Shown: piece after piece, positions 1 through 11,078 of the stretch
Numbering within the stretch: the first letter of the stretch is position 1
Layout of the letters: every line of letters starts with the position of its first letter
Assembly (NCBI RefSeq): GCF_030247195.1
Contig: NC_080671.1
Location: forward strand, 185,297,725-185,361,724
Direction: 5' to 3'
Source: Topomyia yanbarensis
Lineage: Eukaryota; Arthropoda; Insecta; Diptera; Culicidae
DNA length: 64,000 nt
Notes under the pieces: generated by a model
What the model was told of the DNA's origin: nothing
The model's input: the letters and a program-made list of their open reading frames with translations, nothing else
Databases searched by the model: none
Made by a program: the position numbers and the translations under genes

Positions 1-1435
1 ACTAGTGGTACGTACCTACCGGTGGTAGCGACTCATTTTTGAAACAGGCAAGGGTAATATTAACGCACGAATGTGAATCGCTCCTGTTTCATAGCAGACG
101 AGTAGCGACGTTACGTGTAATGAAAAGCGACTTATGGAAACTAAACCCAATAAGGGGTGGGGTTTTGGGGCACTGCTTAATGCTCCGAACATGTCGCTGA
201 ATGTGAAGGGTTAGTTCCAGGTCTGTTCAAAATAATGAAACATAGTTTTAAAAATGTTGAGATAATGTGTTTCGGTTAATTCGCTGAATGTTTTTCTCAG
301 AAATATTTGAATGCTTTTACCAGAAAATTTTACCACCAATTATAATAATGAATTGAACCGTTACAGTTGCAAACAAAAATCATCCTCACCGAAGTGTGAT
401 TTGGTGTCGATTTCTTGAAAAAGGTCGTTTATAATCTGCGTGCTCCATTGCAGGTCGAGCGAAACGTGCCGAGCAGAGGTTATGGAGAATCAATAACCTC
501 CGACAAAGACAAAGTTTTGTTTTCTTAGGCTTCGCGAAAAATACCGATATCGTTTGCCCGCGTGGCACTGTGTTTACAATACAATGGAGAGCCGGCATCA
601 ATATCTATGCGGATATGTATCGACTAGTTGCTGCTCGTCGAAGCAGATTACATCAATTATGTTGCTACTACTGAGCGAGTTTGCTGTTGTTTAAGTTTCT
701 AGTACTTACTAGTTTACAGAAGCGTTTATTTGATCGATAATGCCGTTTAATTGCATAGGTGAACTTTGAAGTACAGTAAACCCATTGGCCTCGATTTGGT
801 GTGGATCTTTGCCAAGGTCTCCGGAACGGACTGTTCTCTGGCGGAGGATTTTGGAAATGAAATATGGGAAAAATAGGACATGTGCTTTTTCGCAAAATGA
901 CAGCATGATGGATCCGGTTGCAACATAATTTTTTCACGAGCGTCATATTTTTCGATGAATTGCTTTAATTTCGGCAACTTTGCAGATATTAACAGTTGTA
1001 TCGACCGCATTAGTTTCTTTTGAGCGGAGCTGACACACTTTTCTCTGATAGTGTTTACGGTGAAGTGTACAAAAACAAATTGGTATATTTTCGAGTTCTT
1101 TCGCTGAATATTTTGGTGATCGCCTTCGTTTGTGATATGTAGTTTTTCATCAAAATACAGTGGACAAATTGCGCGCATATTTGCGTATTGATTGTCCAAT
1201 CCTATTTTTGGCATTTGATAGCAAATATCTTTATGTTTTAGCACTTAGTATGGAAAGCGACCGCATTTCTTGTAATTTTCCGGCCTTTTGCTATCGCGAC
1301 AATTATTTAAAACATTGAAAATAGATGCACGCGAGATTGGTTTATTTTCGAGCACTTGCAAAATTTTGTACTGAATCATTCAAACGAACTGGCGACAGAT
1401 TTACTTAAATCCAGATTGCACAACTTTTTGTTATG
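1..1435. other. Unassigned AT-rich DNA
   Basis: I see no supportable gene. Several short open frames lie on the minus strand but none has recognisable motifs or a good start context. If the bunched model below is right, this is part of its large intron. Confidence 0.4.
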
Positions 1436-1641
1436 GCTCAACTGAGACAACTTCATAAAGTGGATATCTTTAAAAGAAAAAAAAAGGTGTATTGGACACC
1501 GTTGGCAAAATCATCATGAAAATCAAACAGTATTAATCCAATAATGTCTTGAATACATTGGTTAATTTTCAAAAAGATTGTGTAAAGGTCAACGAAAAAG
1601 CTGCTTTTTTCGTTTTCAAACTTGGCTACTTTTTTGGCTTT
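1436..1641. mobile_element. Palindromic MITE, family A (copy 1)
   Basis: Left end reads GGCTCAACTGAGA; the inner right part reads GCTTTTTTCGTTTTC followed by a TTGGCTACTTTTTTGGC block. The same order is seen in the better copy at 51759-51979. The right TIR (TCTCAGTTGAACCT in that copy) is missing here, replaced by the edge of the neighbouring TIR element at 1642. The identity rests on comparison within this window. Confidence 0.5.
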
Positions 1642-2879
1642 CAGGTATAGGTCGATAGTACGTACACCTTCGCTTCGTTTAGTGTACGTACTATCGAAAC
1701 GTACGTACTATCGAATCACAAAAATAAATTTCAAAATATTACTTTTTATGTTTAATATTGCATGAAAACTTACAAAAATAAGATTTATCACTGAATTAAT
1801 CCCCATATTAGTGATAAACTGTTCAATCCCTGTGTACTTGGTTTTAGAAGAGCGGTTTGCTAAAACCAGAATGGTTGAAAATGGCATGTAAAAGCATTTC
1901 CTCGGACTTATTATTTGTAATAAAAAACCGAAAGGAATAAGATGCCTCTGAATATCGTAGGATATTCGATAGTTATTGATAAATTCTTTGAATTTGGTAG
2001 CATTTCCGCGAGCGCGATGCCATTAACAACATATTGTTTTTCTATACCTTTATTTTTTTGGTCGCAAAACGGATATTTAAAGAGATACCGTACATAAAGC
2101 ATGCAAAAGTTTTTGGTCAAACTTTCATAATTTTGTGAAGTTAACTATGAGTTTTAGAAATTTACTTGGGGTTCGTTGTAATTTATTTGTTTGAAGTAAT
2201 ATTGCAAAGCTTGAAGACACCCCTTGATGTTTGAATTTTTTCCATAAATCCTTTAAATACTCTTGAAATTTCGTAAACTTTCCAGCAGTTCTAAAGATTT
2301 CGATCAAGATCGTAAAATTTTTTGAAGTTCGCAGAATTACCCTGAGTTTGGTAAAAGATGAGAGAATATCGTGAACACTCTGTAAAATGTAAAATGTTTG
2401 AGTGCATGAAAATTCTCTGAAGTTTGAAGTATTTTCCTAAATTTTATACAACCGGCGAATTGTCATCCTTAAAGCTCATTGAGATTCTCTAATGTTTGAC
2501 AAAAAAAACTATGAATGATAGGAATATCGTACAAATTGTCTGTAGTTCTAAGGATTTCCTTAGAACTTATAAGACTTTCAAGATACTTGTAGTACGTCCC
2601 TAAAGCTCGTAGGATTCTTTTCATACTAGGTAGAATTTCATGATGCATTTATGGTTTACTTAAACTTTGGAATACTTTGCTGGAGTTTGCAGAACTACTC
2701 TGAGTAGCACAGAACCCTTGACATAACCTCTCTAAAGTATGCAGAAGTAACATGGAACTCGTGAAACTTCTATAAAATGTGTCGCATTTTGTTGAAAATT
2801 ACAAAATCAAGCAAAAAAAAATTGTTGGTAGGTGTACGTACTATCGAGGCAAAATGTACGTACTATCGAGGTATACCTG
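1642..2879. mobile_element. TIR element with five TCGATAGTACGTAC boxes
   Basis: The segment opens with CAGGTATA and closes with TATACCTG. Inside the ends the 14-mer TCGATAGTACGTAC occurs at 1652-1665, and its reverse complement at 1684-1697, 1701-1714, 2834-2847 and 2856-2869. The interior has no usable open frame; 2110-2770 is a degenerate series of phrases like GAAGTTTGxAGAATTTCC. No clear target duplication is seen, so the superfamily is open. Clustered subterminal boxes are typical of transposase-binding sites in cut-and-paste elements; that role is inferred. Confidence 0.55.
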
Positions 2880-3174
2880 TACTAATGTTGATACGTGATT
2901 TGACCAATACAGAAGAACCGACTGTCGGAATAACGTATCAACAAACGGAACAATATGATGCCCTATATAAACCAGAATATCGCCAAAAAGGCGCAACGTT
3001 CTGTAACAAGGACACAGAAATTGCATTCACTAGTTTTGCAGCTATCGGATATAGTATTTTTGCTAGTAGACCGAGACTTATGCCAATACTACAGCACGAA
3101 TGTAAGTGAGACAAAAATGGAAAAAATGGTTGAAAAATGTTAGTATGGCAAGCAATTCGTTCCTACGGTTTGAA
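2880..3174. other. Unassigned sequence between repeats
   Basis: Short plus-strand open frames run through here but show no domain and no codon signal I would trust. Confidence 0.3.
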
Positions 3175-4110
3175 GTCTACCATTTTTGCCTTTCTCATAT
3201 AGAAAGGTTAAGCAATCACTCTGAAAATCGTCAACCTAATTACGGCCGGCCAAATTTTTTTTTGACTCGCATAAGGTTTCTGGATTTTAACAGGGGCGTA
3301 GTTGATGGTTTACGGAGAGGGGTTACACCCCCCCTTCTATTGTTCACTCCCCTACCTTAAAAATCTCCTTAAATCACCCCTCAGACCACCACCCCATCCA
3401 ATCCTCATACCCCTCCCTTTCAACCCCATCATCTTTAAACCACCACTAAATCACAAAGCATACCAATTTAAGCTGGGGAGTCGTTCTTTCATGGGACTTT
3501 CGCCCTATCACACACCCACCCCCGCATGACAAAATGAGTTAGCAAGCAGATAACATTGATCTAATGCCGATTAGGTTAATAAAGTATGATATTTTTTTGT
3601 TTCAAGTGTTTCGCTGTCGACACCTAGCTCATTAAGTTCGTGGCTGGCAAGCTATTGAGTATAAGTGCAAAGTGTACTAAGAATGTAATGGACATTTCCA
3701 TAATTATGTTGAACATAAACAGCCTCCGTGCCATAGTTTAGAGAAATGAGAAAGGCACAATTGCACCACTAGGTGGAATAAAACAGGTTTTACATTTCTT
3801 ACAAAAGAAATGTATAGGATTCGCGCAAACTTTGAAAATTTTTTCCGAGGCCCGGAGGGCCGAGTTTCATATACCAATCGACTCAGCTCGACAAATTGAG
3901 ACAATGTCTGTATGTGTGTGTGTATGTGTGTATGTATGTATGTACAAAATGTCATGTAATTATCTCAGCAATGGCTGAACCGATCTTAATGAAACTAGTT
4001 TAAAATGAAAGGCCTAACGCTCCCATTTGACACTATTATTTTTGTTTTTGGATATGTTGTTTACTTTCTGAGATATGGGTAATTTTGTCAAAACAGGACT
4101 GGTTTGAAGC
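3175..4110. repeat. Dispersed mosquito repeat fragments
   Basis: Three pieces. 3178-3245 has a TTTGCCTTTCTCATATAG motif. 3290-3530 is strongly C-rich on the plus strand and begins near CAGGGGCGTAGTTGATGG, which looks like one end of a DNA element. 3735-4100 holds a GGCCCGGAGGGCCGAG motif, then a (TG/TATG)n tract at 3907-3945 and a CTGAACCGATCTTAATGAAA motif. These phrases recur in the same order throughout aedine and culicine genomes to my knowledge, and partly again at 63180-63500. No coding capacity is visible. Confidence 0.55.
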
Positions 4111-4514
4111 GAAAAACATTCGAACAAGGCAACTATACCGCGTGAAATGAACAGAAACAAAAAGCTTATGAAAATACCTTTCTAACAAGCTATAGATTGT
4201 CAAAATCCGTTCACGAGCGGCGGAGATATTAAGCATTTTGTATTTTCATTGTTCGCTTACCAATTTCCACTAACTAAAGCCAAGACCGTTCCATACAGAG
4301 TATTGCTTTGCTGGTTTTTTAGGGTCAAAACTAAACCGATTTTGAATATCCGGGTATGCAAACACATCTGCGTGATTCAAGGATTTTGATTCCGAAAACA
4401 TTTAGTGAATTTACTTAATAATCAATTACCTATTTCTCAAAAATTAATAAGCAAGTTCATTTCAAAGACAAAATAATGTGTAAATTCACTTCAATGTGCA
4501 AATGCAAGTTTTTT

Positions 4515-4676
4515 AATTTCGATTATACAGGTTTTAACCTTAAGGTCATTCGCCTCTTCGGGTTAGAAAAATCTCTTATGAAAAATTTCTAACCCTATGT
4601 GCGGGGTCGGGACTCGAACCCAGGTGCGCTGCGTACAAGGCAATCGATTTACCAACTACGCTACATCCACCCTCAT
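4515..4676 (-). mobile_element. tRNA-derived SINE, Feilai-like
   Basis: Read on the minus strand, the 5' part has a box A-like TAGCGTAGTTGGTAAATCG and a box B GGTTCGAGTCCCGACCC at tRNA-like spacing. A short tRNA-unrelated tail follows and ends in GGTTAAAACCTGTATAATCG. The acceptor stem does not pair, so this is a SINE and not a working tRNA gene. The layout fits the Feilai family of Aedes; the family name is from recall. Confidence 0.7.
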
Positions 4677-5690
4677 TGTCCAGAGTTGATGAATTTTACC
4701 CGTTGGATTGAGCAATGCGTTCACTCGTGAGATAAACGTTGGATGGTATATGAATACATCAAGTAATCCTCCTAGTAGTGAGAAAATAGATTTCTGATAT
4801 AATTCATATTCATATTAGACTCGTAGCATCACCAAGAGCAACTGTATTTTGGAATAACAAAATTGTAGTGAAAATTTATGAGTTGCATTATTGAAAATAA
4901 AGATTTAAAGAATCAAAATTTCGCACTGTAAACAAAAATAATGTCACTGCTCTAACCATCATTTACCATTCCTCACAACTGACACTGAGTTGTACTGAAA
5001 ACCCCAATATACAGTTTTCATGATCAATGTGACTAAAAGCATATTTATTTGCGAAAAAATACGACATGTAATTTCAAGAATGTTCGTGTCTCAAAGCAGT
5101 CCAGGGGCACTTTCAATACTAACTGGCTTTTCGATGAATTTAAGTACTTATTCTGGTAGTTTGAACCATTTCTTTGCAATGGTATTGCTTTGTATAGGAC
5201 TCATTAACCCATATCTCCAGAACGAGAGTTCCGAACGAAACAATTCGCAAGTAATAAGGATGGGTGGAAAAAGACTGCATTGTAATCGACTGCATGTATG
5301 AGTTTTATGCCATCGACAATAATATAATTGCCAACATAGCCTGGACACTTGACACTCTTTTCTAGATATTTCAATGCGAATGAATACTATTTACAGGTGG
5401 CCTTTTCTCAGTTTACAATTTCTAATTACGCGTTAAAATACTGGACCTGAAAATTCCATTCTATACAAAATCATTTTTCAGATGCCTGTAACCAAAAAGA
5501 TATCTTTTAATTCCTGATTCCAAATTCCTGATTTCTAGATTTTCTGATGACTAATTAAGGACCATCAATAAAGTAGAAACACCAGATAATCCTAAAAATT
5601 CCGTCAAGAAAAGAAGAACGAAAACGTGCTCTTTGCAATGGGATTTTCACAAACATTTCAGAATATTCTGAAACAATGCTTTTGGAATTC
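4677..5690. other. Unassigned sequence
   Basis: No gene, RNA or repeat structure recognised on either strand. Overlapping short frames at 5020-5350 on both strands look like chance. Confidence 0.35.
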
Positions 5691-6350
5691 GTGAAATTCG
5701 TTTTATTCATTTACTTTATTTCAACAGCTTTCTTAAAATATTATTATATATTCTCATTTTTTTCCAGCTCATTCATTTAATGTATTATATTCGATTGGTT
5801 TATTTTTTGCATTTTAAATATTTGACTAATAATAAATATATGATCATTTCATTTTAAAGATTTTTTTCATTTAGCATTGTTTTTATTTATTTTGTTTATG
5901 TGACCTAATTTTATCTATTGTATTCATTTAATTCTTTGTATGCATTCCGATCAGTTTATTATCTTATGTATCTTATTCGAATTATTCATTTAATTTATTT
6001 TATTCAATTTTTGCTAATATTTTTTTCTGATATTTTTCCGGTTCACACTTTTATTCATTTTAATAATCTGACTAATTTTGTTCAGTCATTCACTTTATTC
6101 ATTTCATCTAGAACATTAATTAGATACAATATGATTTCTTCTATTAATTCTATTACTTTTAATATCGCTGATTTTTTTCATTTAAATAGTTTAACTGCTT
6201 AAAAACAAACAAAATGATAAAAAGATAGAAAACATTTTTATTGTGATAAAAATTCTTTATTTTGTTTATATTATTCATTCCATTCATTTTATTGATTTTA
6301 TTAATTCTCTGTTTATACTGTTATTTATGAACAACATTTTCAAATAGCTT
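5691..6350. repeat. T-rich low-complexity tract, part 1
   Basis: The plus strand is dominated by degenerate phrases such as TTTATTCATTTTATT, with Ts far outnumbering As. The 94-residue frame at 5918-6202 is a by-product of this composition. The same texture returns at 7856-8230. Confidence 0.6.
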
Positions 6351-6352
6351 TA

Positions 6353-6417
6353 CTGCCCATGCTCGCAAATCAGTCCAATAAAGATATAAAACGGGACAAA
6401 TATGCGTTCATGGGCAG
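6353..6417. mobile_element. 65-bp mini-palindrome, CTGCCCAT family
   Basis: CTGCCCATGCTCGCAAAT near the left pairs with ATATGCGTTCATGGGCAG at the right, and TA flanks both ends (6351-6352, 6418-6419). The ends match the longer CTGCCCAT element at 20811-21060 (CTGCCCAT..TGC..A..GTCC order). A TA duplication fits a Tc1/mariner-mobilised MITE. Confidence 0.55.
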
Positions 6418-6886
6418 TATAACTTTGGGCTTGGACAACGTTTCTTCACAAAAAAGTAAAACTAATAATTGTGACAATCACCGTTTATTTGAGCGCTTAT
6501 AGTTGCAAGAAAGATCCGTAGAACTCAAGTTATTGCAATTGTTTTGATTGGATTTCACTAGAGCAGTGCTGCCAGAGACATTTTCAGTTATCGGTGAAAA
6601 ATTATATTTTGATATATCTTCGTTTTCTTCAAATATTTTTGAAAACTGATAAATCTTATTAATTTGGACTGCTTTTGGCTACCTTTTCTGCCCAAACTAT
6701 TCAAAACTTTGCAGGAGATGTATATTAAGGATTAGTATGTAAAAAATCAGCAGCTTCTAACACTGCTAGAGAAGCATCTATCTTGATCAAAACAGGTTTT
6801 TCGTGTTTCTTTACTCTAACACTTTTAAGAAAAACGGCTTTGGTGCCCTATATATGCGACAAAATAATGCGGTATGAAAGAGTTAA
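6418..6886 (-). mobile_element. Degenerate copy of the TTAA MITE
   Basis: On the minus strand this matches the 53401-53901 element over most of its length, including a TGGCAGCACTG block, an AGAAACACGAAAA block and a distal TTAACTCTTTCATACC end with TTAA at 6883-6886. The other terminus is replaced by the mini-palindrome at 6353-6417. Strongly diverged and non-coding. Confidence 0.55.
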
Positions 6887-6909
6887 TTTAGTCCATATTA
6901 TTCATATTA

Positions 6910-7853
6910 GGGTAAGGTGGGGCAAATCCGACCGTTGGGTAAACCCGACCCCCTCTGTTATCGAAAATCGAAAGCACTAAGCGAACTAATATCAATGTTG
7001 TCGTGTGGAGCATCGAAAATAATTATAATGCTGGTATGACAGAATTTTACTAGTCTACATTGAGATGCTCAAACCTTATTGTTGTTTTTACAACTTTTGA
7101 TTTGATTTTTGTGTATCATTGACTACAGGATATTTCTTATTTTTAAAGTGAAAGCATAAAAAGTGTAAGTGGATTTAAATTCTTTGATTAAAGGCCTACA
7201 AAGTGCATAGATGAATTTAGTCCAACTTTTTCATCATTTTTTTTAATTGCATCGTAATGAAAAATGACGCGGTGGGGCAAATCCGATCTCTAAATAGTAG
7301 GGTAAATCCGACCGCTTTTTTGCTAAGAAAATGATTATTTATAAAATTGGAATATATTTTTATTGTTATTTTTTATTATTTTTTCACAATGCTTCATAAT
7401 TACAAACGAAAGATACAAAAACGTGATGAATATAGTATTCGTCTAGTAATTGCTCCGAGAAAAATGGGAATATCTTTACGTACTACTGCTCGTGATTTGG
7501 ACATTCCAAGATTGACATTGAATTCCATTTTATTCATGCTACAATTCAATAACATAACATTCATTGATTTATTTTCAATGATAAATCCATATAATTTGGG
7601 TAGTATCTATACTAAATCAACCAAAAACATAGGCGGTCGGGTTTACCACACCATTTTTGAAAACAGCAAGAATGAACGTTTTCGTAAAACACTGGTATCT
7701 CAAAGTTTTCCCAAGATAGGAATAAAATATTATACATTGAACGTTGTTCAGAAGTCTAACCTTAATTTGGTATATAAAATGACTTGATCCGATGTAAAAT
7801 GAGCATTTTACTGCCAAAACCATTTACTAGGTCGGATTTGCCCCACCTTACCC
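6910..7853 (+). mobile_element. Pogo/Tc1-type TIR element, deletion derivative
   Basis: Begins GGGTAAGGTGGGGCAAATCC and ends with its reverse complement; about 24 bp are perfectly inverted. TA at 6908-6909 and 7854-7855 is the duplicated target. CAAATCCGA/TAAATCCGAC-type boxes recur inside at 7270-7320, and as the inverse at 7634-7646. TIR, TA duplication and the relic frame below fit a pogo-like element of the Tc1/mariner superfamily that has lost its catalytic region. Confidence 0.7.
7347..7787 (+). pseudogene. Relic of pogo-type transposase (psq-like HTH)
   Basis: A 146-codon frame inside the TIR element. The stretch from about residue 18 to 50 (NYKRKIQKRDEYSIRLVI, then ISLRTTARDLDIPRLTL) resembles the N-terminal pipsqueak-type helix-turn-helix of pogo transposases, where lysine/arginine-rich KRK is followed by a SIRxAAxxxGIPxSTL pattern. 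The rest of the frame is low complexity. There is no CENP-B domain and no DDE catalytic core. I read it as a decayed N-terminus left after internal deletion. Confidence 0.5.
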
Positions 7854-7855
7854 TA

Positions 7856-8230
7856 TTTATTTTATTATTCCAATTTTTATATGGTTCTATTCATATTATT
7901 TATTTCAATCATTTTATTAAATGGTTAGTTTTTCCCAGTTCACATATTTTATTCAGTTTCTTAATTTTATCAATTCGGTTTTGCCAGTCCTTTATGCTAT
8001 TGTATGATAGCTTGTTATCCTGAAACAATTTAATTTTCTCTCTTAATTTCATTACGTTTTAATATCGTCTAATTTTAATTTGAGCTAATTTGATTTATTT
8101 ATTTTATTAATTTGATTTATGTTAATTATTCTATCCATTTTATGAATAACTTTTTTATTTTAAATTTTGTTTTGTTTTATTATTTTTCTTTAATTTATTC
8201 AGTTTATTAGAAGCGTTATTCGTGCACATC
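7856..8230. repeat. T-rich low-complexity tract, part 2
   Basis: Same TTTATTCATTT-type texture as 5691-6350. Together they suggest one older T-rich domain later broken by the mini-palindrome, the TTAA MITE copy and the pogo-like element. Confidence 0.5.
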
Positions 8231-10109
8231 TCACATCTAGTTGCTTGTAAATTTAGCGTGTGATCGGCAAGCTAATGAATAATACAACAGTGATATGTGT
8301 AAGAAATGTCTCATCTCACTGATAGGTGGATTAAATCGGTTTTTTACATCCGATCTGAATATCTGCCAAAGTACTGGCTACCTTTAAATGGAAAGCATTG
8401 TTCCACTGCCTGTTTTACCCGAGTTTATCATAGCTCATAGCCGAAACGTGACCTTCTGGGTCCTTGGCGAAGTCTTAGTTTTGCATCCCTTTGGTGTTAA
8501 GTTTGTCATTCTTTTTTGTTCGACTTTCGAACAATGATTTCGTATGTAGAGTTGACGAAACCTTATTCATCTCATTAGTCAGGATGTCACAATACTTCGT
8601 TAATAACTCGACTTAGAGAGACTGGATATCCTTTGAGCTAATGCGTTGAATAAAGATAGCAGATACTGCTCTAACTGATGTGTTCAAATGGGTGGGATGA
8701 AAAGAGGAGCTAAGATGAATTAGGGTGTAGTAACCCTGCATAGAAATGGCTCCGCTCTCCTAACGCGGGGGCTACAGAGGCATTTGCAGTATTTTCAACG
8801 AATATGCCGCGGTAAACATGAATCCCCCCGAAGAAAGACTTCAGATATAAAGGTTTAAAGAAATTCACATAGAAATGTGATTACAACATACGTTGTATAT
8901 GTATAACATTCCACTGACACAAATTCGAGGAGCAGGTGTTTCAGTTCGTTAACACCAAGTTCTTTCGGGAATTTGGAGGTCAAAGTAATGTTACAATGCA
9001 GTTGGATGTTTCGTCGTTTATAGGCAATCACATAAAAAGTTTTGTTGACGTGACAAAACAGTTTCGGTTAAATACTGTTGGGAATGTCATCCCTTGCGAA
9101 CCCCCAGACTTACCACATGTTTGCAGGTTTGTCGTTTTGCTTGTCTTTCAATTTATTATATCTTCTGTAATTTCTATCTCTGCCTTCGCATTCTTTAAAT
9201 TTTCACTTTGTCCCGGGGCTTTAGACCCGGTCATAAATCAACTCTTCTGATAAAACCCAGATTCCGACTACCCGTTTAAAAACATTGCTTGAATTCGGTT
9301 GGAACATATTTGAGCTAGTTTTGGAGCAAAGATAATTCGCTAAATATTGTAAAGATTTTGAAAAAAATAACACAGACATATTCAACAGTGACAGATATCC
9401 CGTAAGGTCGACCAGATAAGTTCAGAATTGTGATATCCTGTCTAAAGCAAACAAATGATGTTAGTGGCGACAAGGCTTTATGAAGGACTATCGCGTCTAA
9501 ATGTTCGCCTATAAAGTTGAAATCGACGGTGGGGTCACCGATTAGAAATTATGCGTGGATCTACTGAAGCACGGGGTTGGCTGTTTCAAGGGCCCTTTGC
9601 TTCATTGAGTAAAGATTTTTGAATGGAAATCACACTGGATGGGACAAAATTGTGTATCCCTTCAAACTCGTATCGGGTGAACTTTGGTGTTTATTTACGT
9701 CTTCTTCGACAAGAATCGTCTGCATGCTCGGCTGTTGTACCGAGAATCGTGAGGATAACTCTTACATTGAGAATGCTGACCAATAATTATGCCTATTATG
9801 AGAGAGTCCATATGATCAAGAGTGCTAGGAATCCAAAACATTCCCTTTAAAGATGATCTAAGTATTCTTGCAGAAAAACTAAAAAGAGCTACGCCAAGCA
9901 CTACGACAAATTATTATGCTCTTTTGGAAGAGTATCACTCTGGTGATCCCCATGTGGGGATGAGTCAGTTAAAACAGCAGTTGGTGTTAGAACCTTGCAT
10001 TAGTTTTGCAACCCTTCAGTTAAACACACAGGTGTTCAATAAAAAATGAGAATGATTTCAATACCTTTCTGTAATTAAAGTAAAGGGAGTTATTATTTAC
10101 TCTCCAAGA
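8231..10109. other. Unassigned sequence, possible decayed LINE pieces
   Basis: No clear gene. A plus-strand frame at 8936-9250 ends in a hydrophobic run, and one at 9623-9850 reads ITLDGTKLCIPSNSYRV. The latter vaguely recalls jockey-type ORF1 sequence, but I cannot support the assignment. Nothing RNA-like or repetitive stands out. Confidence 0.3.
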
Positions 10110-10112
10110 GAA

Positions 10113-10415
10113 TTGCTCTCTGGACTCCCTAGAATGGGTGTCATGGGTCGCTCGGGTGCTGTCAGTTCAATCGAAGATAGCGTCGAAACGCATAGTCATC
10201 GTGGAAAAAAGTTTAAGGAAAGGGGTCTCGAAACGAAAACGTGCGTGGAGCGGAAGGCTGGTAGCGGCTGTCCGGCGAAGGCAATGACGAAGAAAAAGAA
10301 GGAAGCGTTGAAAGAGCTGTTCGACAACAAGGACGAAACGAGTTTGCGTGACACCGGCCAAAAATTTCATACCATACCTCGATTCAACGCTACTGTAATG
10401 GACACTGGATTATAA
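10113..10415 (+). pseudogene. Mariner-like (IS630 group) transposase N-terminal relic
   Basis: The 100-codon frame carries the pattern KKFKERGLETKTCVERKAGS followed by PAKAMTKKKKEALKELFDNK and a later DTGQKFHT. This matches the second helix-turn-helix and linker of mosquito mariner-like transposases of the D,D37-type group (K..KERGLE..T..RK.GSG.PAK.MT). The catalytic domain is absent downstream, so this is a fragment. Family assignment is by motif order only. Confidence 0.6.
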
Positions 10416-10876
10416 TTTTCGCTTCCCACGAGTATTTGGTATTGTTCAAGTCATTTTGGTTATTCTGATGCTACGAACTAAAAATATCGGTGCTAGTTTA
10501 TGCGCAGCCTATTAATTTTATGCCAAGTAGGTAATGAAATAATTTAGGGTTCAAAATAGACAAATCACTCTAGCTATTTTGTTAAACTATGTATAACTTA
10601 TTAGCTGTACTGGCCAAATCAGGTAGTCCAGATATGCAATCTCAGTATTTCAGTATGTCAATTGAAGGTTTCAAAATTTGAGATTGTGACGGTTACTATT
10701 TGGTTTGACTAGTAATTCTAATGTGGTTGAACACTTAACGCATTGGTGGTATCCAAAAAGGTGCCATTAGGCAGTAAAAATCATTTCGGATCTGATTGCA
10801 TCTCTAAAAATAGCGCTGCTCCTCACTAATTTATCTTAGTCCATCTATTATTTCTATCCATAGATGACATCAGATG

Positions 10877-11070
10877 TACAAAAACTCTAAAAAGAGAACT
10901 GCAGAGACTCCATTTCGGATCGATTGGATTCGCGTTTAGCTGTCAAAAAATGAATCCAATCGAACATTGCCTATCCTTATAAGATTGTACGTGCTGCCAT
11001 ACAATGCTGGGTCATACGTTGCCAAAAATGCTGTTTTTCTCTCCGCAGTTCTCTTACTAGAGTTTTTCTA
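10877..11070. mobile_element. 194-bp hAT-type MITE, copy 1
   Basis: Ends TACAAAAACTCT and AGAGTTTTTCTA are inverted and extend inward through AGAGAACTGC. The 8-bp sequence ATCAGATG flanks both sides (10869-10876 and 11071-11078). A second copy of exactly the same length, in reverse orientation, lies at 55348-55541 with its own 8-bp duplication. Non-coding. Length and duplication fit a hAT-mobilised MITE. Confidence 0.85.
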
Positions 11071-11078
11071 ATCAGATG

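Noticed and set aside
4600..4676. Functional tRNA gene on the minus strand
   Set aside because: Box A and B are good, but the acceptor stem does not pair and a SINE tail follows.
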